Origin: Ophiosphaerella korrae
Taxonomy: Eukaryota > Ascomycota > Dothideomycetes > Pleosporales > Phaeosphaeriaceae
DNA: 64,000 nucleotides
Reading direction: 5' to 3'
Assembly (NCBI GenBank): GCA_028456385.1
Contig: JALNQF010000010.1
Span: 372,001 to 436,000 of the forward strand
The notes beneath the pieces were generated by a model that saw nothing but the letters and a program-made list of their open reading frames with translations, searched no databases and was not told the origin of the DNA. A program made the position numbers and the translations under genes. Position 1 is the stretch's first letter. Each line of letters begins with the position of its first letter. Shown here one piece after another: positions 1 to 11,043 of the stretch.

Positions 1-34
1 AAACTTTGGCTTCACAGTTACGCCCGAAAACTAC

Positions 35-1786
35 ATGCGAGCGATAATATCTCTCTCAAAAAGATGTTCCAACACATCTGTCTTCCCCGGGAACAATTAT
101 GTCAATATGGGAGATTGGATGCTGCAGAATCATAGTCTTCTCAATAACCCAAAAGAAGGACAAGCCACCCCATTCATTTCAGGTTCAGGAGAAGCTCACG
201 ACCTCGTTGTCGTATACAATAATGGGGAAGGGAAGTGGGATGTGCAAAAATATAGTCGGGAAGAACATAAAACATTCTATGCTGCTACTATGGTTCCCGA
301 GTCAGGTCCCGGGCAACTGGTCTTCATTCGGGGTTTCATCTCGCCGCCGTGGGTGTCGACCATTGGGAGCAAATATAACATTGATCCAGAATTCTTTAGG
401 CGACACATGGAATACCTTTCGGCGAGCGTTGACCGGCATGCATACAGTTTTCCATCACTCGCCAGCTCGTCAAATAATATATTCCGGCTTTGTGTAAGCA
501 CGCTTCTTTATCGCGATGGTTTTGGTGGACAGGATCTTCAGTCACAGCTGTCACGTCAATCAACTGAACTTGGGATATACCACACACAACAGCTTGGATC
601 TACTAAAGTCCGTTGTGGGGATTCGTTAGTGCGCGAATACTCTACTCTATGCTCGTGCTTCTCTGTGATTGGGCAATGGATATCGCTTTGTGTCACAAGG
701 ACAGACAAGGGCTGGGCCGGTAAGAGATCTTACCATATGGCAAGAGAGACTTTGCTGACACGGAATCCAGTCGTTGTTTGGATGGACCATGGTAGACCCT
801 TGGAGAAGTCACCTCCCGGACCGTGGACAAGTCACATTGAGTCCAAGGCTACAGCGCTACCAATAATCCAATATCATCATAAGATGGCATTTAGAACTAC
901 CACCAACCGTTTGGATCTGCATGCTAGTTCTTCGATGGAGATTCAGCAGAGCACGGCCATTCTTCCCTTGCAATACGATTCATTGATCGGGCTCGCCGAT
1001 CTGTCCCGTCGCGCGGCTCAAGACCCACTGTCCATGTGCATCCCGTTGTTTGCGCATGCTGCCTTCTCAGAAGTTCAGTTCCTAAATCTTATGGAGTCCA
1101 GGATTCGAATGCAGATCGACGCAATAGCGAGAGGAATTTCCGCCGACGCACTGGGAACTTTCCAATACTTTTCCAATACCTTGGATAGGCATGCCCGGCA
1201 ACTGACTGATAGTATTCGCGCAATTTGCAAATTGATTGATCAAAGTAATCAGGGGCCCAATGGTGTTAGAGCGGAAAGCCCTATGCCTAGAAGCGGAATG
1301 CGGCGGCAGACGCCACAGACCGAGACAACCAGAAATGTTGGGTCGAGTAGTTCCGAAAATGCTTTTACGGCAAAGGCTCTTTGGGAAGACTTTGAGCAAC
1401 TTCGTGATCGCTGCTTCGAACTTTCGAGACTGTGCACTCAGGGCATAAATCTAGCGATGAACAACGCTACGATCGAGGAGTCTCGGAAGGCGATTGAGCA
1501 ATCTGAGCGGCTCAAAAAGCTGACTCTGCTGGCAACATTTTTCATTCCTCTCACCTTCTGCACGAGCTTGTTTGGAATGAACATTGATCTCCTTGGACAG
1601 AACGGCGTGCGATTTTGGTGGTTCTTTGTTCTATGCGTTCCAATAACTTTGTCTGCCTACATACTTTATCTGTGGGATTTTCGGTTTCTGAAGCAGAGTT
1701 GGGGTAGATTCTGGAAAGAGTGTCGCTGTGTGAGGCGGGGCAAAACGGCTGAGAGAATCGAAAAGGATTCAAATTACATTGTTTGA
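35..1786 (+). CDS. CorA-like Mg2+ transporter-domain protein (5' probably outside window)
   Basis: A single 583-residue reading frame whose C-terminus carries two adjacent hydrophobic segments (about residues 496-513 and 525-547). The CorA signature GMN (about 514-516, in the context LFGMNID) sits at the end of the first. This arrangement defines the CorA/Mrs2/Alr family of pentameric divalent-cation channels. The long N-terminal part is polar and probably cytosolic. A helical stretch before the membrane segments (residues about 445-495) is where CorA proteins have their stalk helix. Many fungal CorA-like proteins of this type are poorly characterised and often lie near HET or NLR genes, so Mg2+ transport is inferred from the GMN pair only. 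The frame is open from the left edge of the window without a stop before the first ATG, so the annotated start is provisional and the true N-terminus may lie upstream. No introns were needed. Confidence 0.75.
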   Translation: MRAIISLSKRCSNTSVFPGNNYVNMGDWMLQNHSLLNNPKEGQATPFISGSGEAHDLVVVYNNGEGKWDVQKYSREEHKTFYAATMVPESGPGQLVFIRGFISPPWVSTIGSKYNIDPEFFRRHMEYLSASVDRHAYSFPSLASSSNNIFRLCVSTLLYRDGFGGQDLQSQLSRQSTELGIYHTQQLGSTKVRCGDSLVREYSTLCSCFSVIGQWISLCVTRTDKGWAGKRSYHMARETLLTRNPVVVWMDHGRPLEKSPPGPWTSHIESKATALPIIQYHHKMAFRTTTNRLDLHASSSMEIQQSTAILPLQYDSLIGLADLSRRAAQDPLSMCIPLFAHAAFSEVQFLNLMESRIRMQIDAIARGISADALGTFQYFSNTLDRHARQLTDSIRAICKLIDQSNQGPNGVRAESPMPRSGMRRQTPQTETTRNVGSSSSENAFTAKALWEDFEQLRDRCFELSRLCTQGINLAMNNATIEESRKAIEQSERLKKLTLLATFFIPLTFCTSLFGMNIDLLGQNGVRFWWFFVLCVPITLSAYILYLWDFRFLKQSWGRFWKECRCVRRGKTAERIEKDSNYIV

Positions 1787-2075
1787 TCACATTTTTTCTA
1801 CGCATCTCCATGATTGAATCTATTCCCAACGGTCGTACTACATGTGATAGCTCGTTCAGCACAGAGAGATGCAGACCTGGATGGCACTGCCTCTGTCGCA
1901 GAGGCTTGTAGAAGGTGCAGGCGTCAGTGCAGCATCCCCTCACCTAAGCACTGCGCCCCGCATTGCTAATCTTCAAATAGGTAACTTGCCATCAACCGCC
2001 CAACAACAGCCCAACTGAGTCGACATTGTTTCTTTTTTTACCTTATGAAATTACACCCCTCACTGACCTGCATCG

Positions 2076-5000
2076 ATGGCGACAGCAGCGAACTTTACGG
2101 CTACTGGCCATCTTCAAGTCTTGCGGAATCCGGTCAACACATCCCAGGAGGGCGTCGAGTGAGATAGAACCTTATCCAAGTCTCAGCTCAGTTCTATCAC
2201 TTACATTCAAGCTCAGAATTGTTCTCGTTCCTGGTACCGGAACCATTTCACCAGAAAACTGGTCGTTTGCTGACCGAAATTGGCTCGCCACCCTCCCCGG
2301 GTCCGGCTCTGGGGCACGCCTGCTAGCGTATGGATACCCTACGCCATTTTCAGACACCAAGTTCTCTTGGGAGTCAATTCTAATGCTGGGTTATGATTTT
2401 CTCCAATGCCTGGGCGATGCACGATCGAAGTTAGACGCACATCTTGTAGGTTGCTAAGGCTAGGCCCTTCCATTCCTCAACTACCGCCAAATTTGCTGAT
2501 GCTCCTCATCCAGACCGACAGCAAGCCAATGGTAGTAGTCTGCCATAGCTTGGGAGGAATTATAGTCAAGCAAGCTCTGTGCATCGCTAACCGACAGTTC
2601 CATCGATATGGACCAATCGTCAACGCTGTGGCCGGCATCATCTTCCTAAGCACTCCACACCGCTATAGTGACAAAACCACTTGCTTCGAACATTTCTGTG
2701 ACATCTTGGAAGCAACAAAGGGCAGGGTCCCAAAAGTTACAAACGTCGTTATCGAGCGAGAAGGTGCCATTTTGCTCGATCTTGCAGACAGGTTCGAAGG
2801 AATTTCGCTTCGCACGCCTATGCTATCCACCTATGAACTGAGAGAGTCTAGAATTAGTTCCACCTCCTTAATTCCAAAGTACCAACAAGTCAGTGTTGAG
2901 TTCTAGGTCAAGTTTCGACACTAATCTGGGCTTCTAGTTGGTCGACCGTGAAGCTTGCTCAACTCATGCCCCAATGGAAACAGTCGTTGGCCTGAATCTT
3001 GACCATCACAATGCATGTAATTTTACTAAAAGCGTTGTAGGTGAAGGCTTACGGGAGCTGAACGAGTTCATTCACAAGGTCCTGGTAGATGCCGTGCAGA
3101 CTGTTGCACTTCGGCTGAGAGAACGTAGGTTAAGATGGTCTTGGCAAGCTACAGTACGGCGCTAATGATTCAAGATGACTATCAGCACGCAACAATGAGC
3201 GCTTATTCGCCTACGATGAGCGAGACACCACTTCAAGGTGGGCTTGAGATCCACGATTTGCCATCTCACAAAACTGACGGTGGACAGCCGAGCAACTGGA
3301 GCATTCAGAACAACCTTCCAAAACAGCAACAGAATGGCCTTCAAATAGAGCAACAGAAGGAACTACACCTTCGGGATTTGAGCTGATTTACCCTGCAGCC
3401 CCGAACGCCGAACCGAGAAAACCCGTCCATCTACCTTGTGTGCTACTCAACACACATCCGAAGAATGAGAATTTCTGTGGCCGCAAAGACGTTTTAGAAC
3501 GTCTTGCGGCCGAGCTCTTACCTTCGGAGAGCGTAGTGACAGCATCAAGTACAGCTCTACAGCAATTTGCCCTTTTGGATTTGGGGGAGTTGGGAAGACC
3601 GAAATAGCCCGCGAATTCTGCCGGCGTCATAAAGCTGCTTTTGATGCAGTGTTTTGGGTAATGGCAGACGAGATTGCGAAGCTCGACCACCACTACCAAC
3701 AAATATCGTTGGCATTGGGACTCGAAGAGTCATCTGAATGTAAGAGCCAGGTTGTCAGTAGAGAAGTTGTAAAAGGGTGGCTGTCCAATCCTCAAAAGTA
3801 CCTATCGGGGTCTGATGAGCTTGGTCAGCCTGGCCAAGCGAGGTCGGAAGCGACCTGGCTGCTTGTGTTCGACAACGCAGACGATCCAATGATACTGGCG
3901 GGCTACTGGCCTCAGGGCAGTGGATCAATTCTTATCACTAGCCGTGATCCATTGGCTAAATGCATGTTTACAGGAAGGACATCCGGATTAGATCTCGGAC
4001 CATTGACACCGCAAGACAGTTTGTCGCTGCTCAACCATCTCACTACCGTGTCTAGCGATTCCGAAGACAAAACTGCACAGAAAATCTCCGAAGCACTAGG
4101 TGGCGTTCCTTTGGCCATCTCTCAGATGGCAGGAATCATTCGTCGACAGGATCTGACCCTGTCTGAGTTCTTTGAGCTGTATACAGATCACGAAGAACAC
4201 ATCAATCTTTATGAGACAAAGTTCGATATGAACTTGGTAGCATATCCTCACTCTTTGTCCACTGTTTGGGCGTTTGAGAAGCTAAACCCTCATGCGCGGC
4301 AGCTTTTGGAGCTGATCTCATTTCTTGACCCAGATTTCATTGGAGAAGACCTGTTGATGGAAGCATCAGTGGTGCTACTTTCGGATGGCGCGCAGTTTAA
4401 GAAGAGTGTGTACATCGAGGCTCGGACTGATCTCCTACAGTCATCTCTTGTTCAAAGAGACAAGCACAGGCAGCAGTTATCGGTCCATCGCATCGTACAG
4501 GACGTGATCATAACAACAATGGACAAGGTGAAGAAACGATCCATGTTCGATCTGATCGTACGAACTCTCTGGGCAGATTGGCCATCGGCTATGCCAAAAC
4601 CACCGAAAGAGTCAGAATTGCCTCAGCCCAAATCAAGTGATGGCAGATTGCATGTCGGGAGATGGCCTGCTTGTGCGGCGATCTACCCCCATGTTCTGAG
4701 AATACACCAACTCTGGCCAGCAATATCAGATCTATCAGAAGGCACTAAGTTGCATTTTGCAAAGCTGTTGAATGAGGCTGCATGGTACGTCTACGGTCTG
4801 CAAGCTCTTACTTCGCTGTTAATCCGACCTGGCTAGGTATCAGAAAGAACGCGGCAGAACAAAAGATTTTGATGGGTTCTTCGAGACCGCTCGCAGCATC
4901 TGCGAGTCCTCCACACACCCAGATCGAGACTCCCTGCTTGCAGACATATATTTCTGCTTAGGAGCTATCTCCATGGACGCAAGCGACTTTGATAAGAGTC

Positions 5001-5809
5001 GTATTTATAAAGAGTTGTCATTGGCTTTAGTTTCCAACATTTGCAGAGAGTTAGGAACTGCTGATGAAAGATTATATCTTGCATACGCAGAGCGAGGCAT
5101 CTCACGCATCCAGGACAGACGGTACGAGGAAGGCGAAGCTGATCTCAAGGAAGCGCTGCGGATTCGTAAAGCTCTTGGCAACTACGTCCCCCGGTCTGGC
5201 GAGGCCAACCTGAGCTGGGCCCTTCTGGCACAAGGAAAGTTGGATGAGTGCGATAAGCTTCTTTCGGAAGCTCTAGCGGGCAGAGAAAAGGCGTTGGGCA
5301 AAGATGACAGGGAGTCTGTAAGGACAGGTCTGGTTCTGTACGCACTTGGCAACCTTCGTGCTGCGCAAAATCGGTTGGATGAGAGTTTTGAATATCATCA
5401 GCGAGCAATGCGCCATATGCGCGCGACGGTGGGTGAGCGGGATTTCTACACTGCGAAAGTCGCTCACAAGATTGCCGAGCACTTCTTTCGCTTGGGTCGG
5501 AGCGAAGAGTCGATGTAAGTGCTGCCATTCGAACAGTGCATCTAGGAGTTGCTCTGACCTTCATTCAGTAACATGGCTAATGGAGCACTGGACATCTGGT
5601 CTGTTGATCCAAGTGCACACAAGAACGAGATTGCTCGCACAACCTTCTTAAAGGGCCGTCTGTTTGAGGCAATAGGTAAAGTTCAAAAGGCCTCCGTTGC
5701 TTTCAGAGTCGCATGTCGCCTGAGAAAGGAAATAACTCAGGAGGATCGAGATATGAACGACTTGACCATGGAAGATTTTGACGAGATCGTTGCTTTTTGG
5801 GCTCGGTGA
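2076..5809 (+). CDS. Fungal NLR: alpha/beta hydrolase - NB-ARC - TPR protein, apparent 1-nt frameshift
   Basis: A STAND-type receptor-like protein of about 1,110 codons. My exon model is 2076-2158, 2217-2445, 2514-2888, 2938-3124, 3175-3237, 3309-4784, 4837-5514 and 5569-5809, all with GT-AG introns. The N-terminus is a serine-esterase-like hydrolase: IVLVPGTGT, then the nucleophile elbow CHSLGG and the motif FLSTPH. The NB-ARC follows, with P-loop GFGGVGKT at 3577-3600, Walker B LLVFDNAD, ILITSRD and GVPLA. The C-terminus from about 4840 is helical TPR-like repeats (alternating A/L/Y at TPR spacing). In the family, ligand sensing by the repeats drives nucleotide-dependent oligomerisation and activates the N-terminal effector, in non-self recognition or regulated cell death. 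Oddity: coding is in one frame to about 3570 (ending LQQFA) and resumes one frame off at the P-loop. The exon total is 3,332 nt, one short of a multiple of three. No intron of plausible size explains it, so this is a lesion or an assembly error. Confidence 0.85.
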
Positions 5810-5835
5810 TGAAGAACCTCGTTCCAGAACGTACA

Positions 5836-6743
5836 TTACAGAAATTCTATGCCATATTTTCTATAGTCGAAGTTTTCCAGACTCGGGATACTTTCAGCCC
5901 AACCGTCATCAACTTCTCCTAACTGCCAGTCGTCTCCAGGTTCATTCATTCCCATTCTCCCAGCCAACACGGGCTTTTGCTTATCTCCATACTCAGCCGC
6001 CACATCTCGATGCGGGACCCAAACAACCCTCATTCCTGCTCGTCTTCCGGCCTCTACTCCCGCTACACTATCTTCAAAGACCAAACATTCCTCAGGCATG
6101 ATGGCCTTTTCCCCTGCGTCAGCCCCCAGGTTCAATGATTGCAACGCAAGTAGATATATGTCAGGCGCCGGCTTCCCTCGACCCTGTCTTAGTCGTGCGT
6201 CATCACCCAGAATCCGCTGGTCGGGCTGGAAGTAACCTAGCAATTGCTTCGTCTCTGGTCTTGATGTTTTCAATCTGTAGCTATGGCTCTTACTACTAGA
6301 TGCCAATGCTAGCTTGATCCTGTCTCCTGAGGAATTCTGTGCATGGCTAAGATCAGACAGAAGCTTGTCCGCACCAGGCAATGGCTCGCAGCTCTGGAAT
6401 TGAAGTTGCATTTGCTCCTTCAATTCTCGAGCGAATTTCTCATGAGGAATAGGTAGCTTGGCCCAATCGTGAAATACGTCGCCATTTGTTGAGTCCGGGA
6501 CGCCCATAAGCTGGACTCGAATCGACCGAGTAAAGACAGGTCTACCATACTTTTCAAGAAGTCGGTTCGTGCAAAGCGTAATCATATCTTCAGAGTTGAT
6601 GAGAAGCCCATCCATATCGAAAATACAGGCCCGAATTGATGGAAAACTCGTAGCGAATCCACCAGCCTTGGGTGGCTGCTCGACTGTCCTTGTGTCAATA
6701 TTAGAAATGCAAGGGGCTCAGGACCAGATACAGTCATCTCCAT
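5836..6743 (-). CDS. HAD-superfamily (subfamily IA) phosphatase
   Basis: A haloacid-dehalogenase-type hydrolase of about 280 residues. Motif I is IFDMDGLLINSED, with the nucleophilic Asp and the acid-base Asp two residues later. Motif II is the LALASSS stretch, the motif III lysine is in GRGKPAPDIY, and motif IV is VFEDSVAGVEAGRRAG. A helical cap follows motif I, as in subfamily IA enzymes (beta-phosphoglucomutase, pseudouridine-5'-phosphatase, 2-deoxyglucose-6-phosphatase). The exact small phosphate ester cannot be told from sequence. The first in-frame ATG at 6615 lies inside motif I, so I place the start at 6743 with one short intron (6667-6731), giving the N-terminus METMT-free MEMTAGGF before motif I. 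That start is inferred. The gene converges tail to tail with the NLR, only 26 bp apart. It looks intact. Confidence 0.85.
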
Positions 6744-8700
6744 TGAGGGAGCTCACTCTGATCTAGACAGGGCCATGTTGTTACAAGAGGTCAAAGCTCT
6801 CTTATATCCAAGATGTCGAGGTGGAAGAAGCTGAGCTCGTTGCAAGCGCGGGGTATTCAATCACGTGACTACAGAAATCGGGGCTGCGCTAGCACGGTAG
6901 TGGAGTGGATGCCTCGCGTACCTTAAAAGGTTGACGTGCAGCCTTCCGTTGCACAGGATTTAACATTGCCGCCCCTTATGCACTCGGCCTGGGCTTAGGA
7001 CGAAGTTCGACTACTAGGGGAAAACACCACATCAGCAAGAATCCGAATCTTTGGAATTAGCGCAAATTCTGATCGCAAACACTTGCCGAAGATATCAATA
7101 GAACAGCCAGCACCCAGGCGACGCAGTGGCATCAATACGCAACTATGCCACCACACTATCCATCTCGTTCGAATATGCATCAACCGACTATCACAACCAG
7201 AACATGATCTACAATGAACTCGACTTCGATCCATCTCCAGCAATCTAGGGTTGTCCCTAGATGCAACACTCTACGATACTTCCGTCGCTTTCTTTTGCTA
7301 TCTTTTAGACTGTTCCAATCTTCTTTTTGACCAATGTCTGCATGTTCAGATCGTGAATACGAAGACTTCTTTGTCTACACCAGTGGGCGCTGGCTATGGA
7401 ATGAGGATTCTCAGCTTCATGAGTAGTGTAAACACTTTAATTACCTCGTTTGTGTTTATTGACTTGCCTTGTCGAAGTAAATTTATGTACGTAAATTACC
7501 ACGGGCGATATATCTGCACACGGCAAAGAGAATGCAGACTGCTTGCTGTAAATTCTGGTTGAAAAACGTCATGGCTGAAAGGGAATATGCCGCCTTGCGA
7601 CATTATGGCAAGGGGCTGCCTGCCCCAATGTATATCATTAACAAATATCCGGTCGCACCGATTTGCTCTGAAACTCATCCTGTACCTATTATGTTCTGTG
7701 TATGAGGCTGTCTCTGGCAAGTCAAGTAACGTTAAAACCTTTTCCCGCGTTCATCTGACCCAAACAAGTCTATCGCTCCCCACAGCTCCTTATCAGTGTA
7801 ATATAGTATGAAGGCTCGCGCTTAAGTTAGCTGTTTAGTTACATATCTATCTGCTCAGCATGTAGGCCTGGTGAGAGAAAGAATGGCTTTATCGTCCACG
7901 GCATTGATGGGTCTGCTTTGGAGAAGTGCGTAACACAGCTAAGAGCATCCACGGCGACATATAGCCAAGCACAAGTTCGCAGCGGGTACGCACCACAAAT
8001 AAGGCATCATCGCCCTCCGTCTAAACCATAGCAATCGTATGACGACACAGCTCGAAAGCGGTCACGTGCGCTACGCCAGTCCTTTGGTAGGCCTGCCTAG
8101 TATGAAATTAACCCCGGGTGATGTAGGCTGACTCTGATTAAACGCTACAAATTCCAGGTGCACTTCTCCCCCTCGAACGATACTAGGTAACGTTCCTAGT
8201 AAGAGCCACCCCGATGTGCTTGGAATGCTAGTACAAAGATGGTAGTCAACTGAGCGATTTGAGAAGGTACCCAAAAAATGTCGTGGTAACAAGTGGATTC
8301 ATCCCACCCCAGAACAGAGTAAGTCACAGGGGCTGCCCTCAGGCATTTAAGCTGCAACGCGCCTGCATCCCTTTTCGAACGCGGGGATATTATTGCAAGT
8401 CAGGCATTCCGCCGGCCGCACACCGTCGGAGCTCAATCGTTGGTAGAAAGGGATTGGATACGCTTGTACATGTTGTCGCAATGACCTACCACAGGGGCTT
8501 CAAAAGTATCCGGTTTTGGCGCTAAGGGTGGGGCTGCCAAGCCCCCGACCTAACCTTAAACTCCATACACCTGTGAATGTTTACTGCCTCAACCGATTTT
8601 GCTCAAATTAAGATGCCAAAGAGTCAGGAGGTCCCTCTTGCAAAGTGTGCCCTTATTGTAGGATACCGGCTGCGGTTTGGGCTGAGGTTCCATGAGATTG
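6744..8700. other. Intergenic stretch without recognisable genes
   Basis: Only short, unrelated open frames on both strands, none with a recognisable motif, splice-linked partner or conserved composition. The first about 250 bp serve as the upstream region of the HAD phosphatase gene. The rest leads into the transposase relic that begins near 8709 and may include its non-coding end, although I could not find clear terminal inverted repeats. Confidence 0.5.
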
Positions 8701-8708
8701 CCACTTAA

Positions 8709-9980
8709 TTGCACATCCCAAAGAATACTGTACAGGACATCTACTCACGTATCCTGGAGCGGTCAGGGGCCCCTAACCTTGACCAAATGCTCAAGAATTT
8801 TGATGAGCATCTCCCACGAGCTGGCCGCCCACGTATTATTGAACCTGGAAATGAACAGTCATCCAGGTACATCAAGACGTACTCCACTGGAACACCTTTC
8901 TCCCTGAAGAAGCTGCCAACCACACCCGCCCCCTGAATGATCACCTAACGTATAATACAGTCAGGAGAGTCCTCCAAGATACCACACACGTCAACGCGGA
9001 CCCGCAGAGTAACAAGAGGATTAAGTGGAACAAGAGGCCGCGTAAAGATTACTTAGAAGAGAGCCACATCCAGCCGGCTTGCATATACCCATGAGCTTGA
9101 ACAACTAGATGGACATTCACTTGAGGAAGTGCAGGAGTGGGAGGTAGAAAGGGATTGGGGGGTTGATCACAAGATAATGACCATTGGTGTAGATGAATAT
9201 TCACTCAGTTTTGGAGGTACACCGGGGCAGAGGGTCTCAATGCTTGAAGGAGAGGACGCAAATGATGTGGCACAACCTGTAACCCCTGAACGCTTTTCAC
9301 TTATGCAATGGAGCGCCGCCTGTGGTCAGGACTCCTTATATGACCGGCCTACACATATATGGGAGCCAGAGAGCCCTATCCTTACAATGGAACTAGCTAA
9401 TATGCTTAAGGCTAAACAGGAGCTTCTTACACAGAGGGTGCGTGAACAGAGAGTCAATGCAGGTATTCCTGGACTCCTGAGTACATTCATATGGAGAGGA
9501 TCAACGCAGAGATTCAGGAGTGGAATGCAAAGATCCCTAGGGGTGTAAGGAAAGGCAGGAGGCGCCTTAGGCGTATAGAATGGGAGTTTCCCTTCCAAGG
9601 TTTTGAGAAAGATGCCCGGAAAGGAGGCCTAGACTTCGTCTGGTACGCATTTGAAGCGTATGAAAAGGGGCTTATCCCTTACTATAAGAAGCTTAAGTTG
9701 AACTACCCAGGTAAAGCTATCTACTTCTCTGAAGATGGCGCAACTCCACACTTAAAAGCTCGATAATTGATGAAGGTAGAGCTTGAGGAAGCTGGTGTTC
9801 TCTTCATCAATTGGCCGTCAAAGTCTCCTGACTTACACCCAATCGAAGATATCTAAAAACACTACAAGTGGCTCCTGGAAGAGCTGCGTTTCCATACAAA
9901 GTCAGCCTCTAAAGAGGCTAAAGATCACGCAAGGACAGCGAGGCTCGATGCGCCTTTATCGAGAAGCTCGAGAACGGTGA
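8709..9980 (+). mobile_element. Degenerate Tc1/mariner-type transposon (transposase relic 1)
   Basis: Broken plus-strand frames together spell a Tc1/mariner DDE transposase. First comes a helix-turn-helix-like DNA-binding part (8709-8936, IPKNTVQDIYSRI, with GRPRII). The first catalytic Asp lies in GVDEYSLSFGG (about 9197), followed by GQRV, FSLMQW and IWEPES. The second Asp is in YFSEDGATPH (about 9728) and the third in NWPSKSPDLHPIED (about 9812-9853). The family cuts and pastes at TA dinucleotides. The copy is dead: the frame changes near 9480-9500 and stops interrupt it after ATPHLKAR and at the position where a Trp normally follows SPDLHPIEDI (TAA for an expected TGG). Terminal inverted repeats were not located, so the element ends are open. 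Confidence 0.8.
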
Positions 9981-11043
9981 CGAAGAAGCATTTGATGTAG
10001 TCGAGGCAGACGAAGCGCTAAAACCGACGCGCTTAGAACGCAGATAGGTGCGCGTTATGTAGCCTTCGCACACTTCGGGGGCGCTATGCGTGCTTGCGTA
10101 CGAGAAGATTATTATAGGGCGCGCGGGCGGCGAGAAGCTCAGGCCGAGACACCATAGAATTATGTCACTAGCGCGTACCGTAGATGAGCGGTACACTATG
10201 TCACAGCGTCTTAGAGGCACCATGTATGCTAGCATCGATGAGTTCCAAGGTCCCACATTTCTCAAGGCATGGGAGGAGAATCACCAAGGAGAGAGAGGGC
10301 CGCTAGTCAAGCTCGAGTTCATCAACCCCAGTAGCTATAGTAGTCATCCAGATGATGCGCTTAGAGAATTTCAGTAGCACGCCCACGTTGTCTTCTTTTT
10401 CATCTCATATTCTTGATGGCGCAAACCTTGAAGAGGTCAGTCAGACACACAAGGCGTAACACCTAATGGAAAACTTGCTCTTAGTAGGACATGAAGCACA
10501 ATTTATCTAGCTCTAGATCAACTCTACTATCGAATAAGATCCTAACGAAGAATATCAGAAACCACGAGTATGAGCACTCTTACGCTTCTTCTCTTACGGA
10601 AAGGTACAGACCGAGATCCTAGCAGAAGAATATTATTCGTCACCCCCAAGACTACGTAAGCGTACTATCGGTTATGGGAAGCGCGAAGTCATGGAGGACC
10701 GCAAGCTCTGGTATGCACAGCATGAGCGCTTCGCTGGTTGAGTTCATGGCAGGAACGGAGAGACGAGCTGGAATCCACACCGAGCATTCGACAACTTTAC
10801 AGCTTGGCAATAACGCTGATACGTAAATCGTGATGAGCATGTGTTATATAAACGGCTGAATGTATTCGTGAAGCCCTGGGAAAGTTGATTAGAAAGATGA
10901 AGACTTATACTGGTTTGAAAGAATAGTAACATTTCCCCACTTGCTTTGCAGTTACGACTAATAATAGATTAAGAAAGGAAGATCGAAGTAAACCACTAAT
11001 ACCTAACACTAAAGAAAACAATCTCATCCCCTCATCCTCTTCA
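9981..11043. other. Decayed sequence, no supported gene
   Basis: Contains a 95-codon open frame at 10090-10377 (plus) rich in charged residues and other short frames, with no recognised domain. Its position right after the Tc1/mariner relic suggests more decayed repeat sequence, but no repeat boundary is visible. Confidence 0.4.

Noticed and set aside
35..1786. CorA gene as complete at 5' end
   Set aside because: The frame is open to the left edge with no stop, so completeness cannot be claimed.
1551..1943. 130-codon minus-strand frame over the CorA 3' end
   Set aside because: Antisense of the CorA-like gene with no motif.
3501..3562. Intron explaining the NLR frame change
   Set aside because: Would delete the conserved region before the P-loop or require a 30-nt intron; not plausible.
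8709..8907. Possible independent small gene
   Set aside because: Its product is the helix-turn-helix N-terminus of the first transposase relic.
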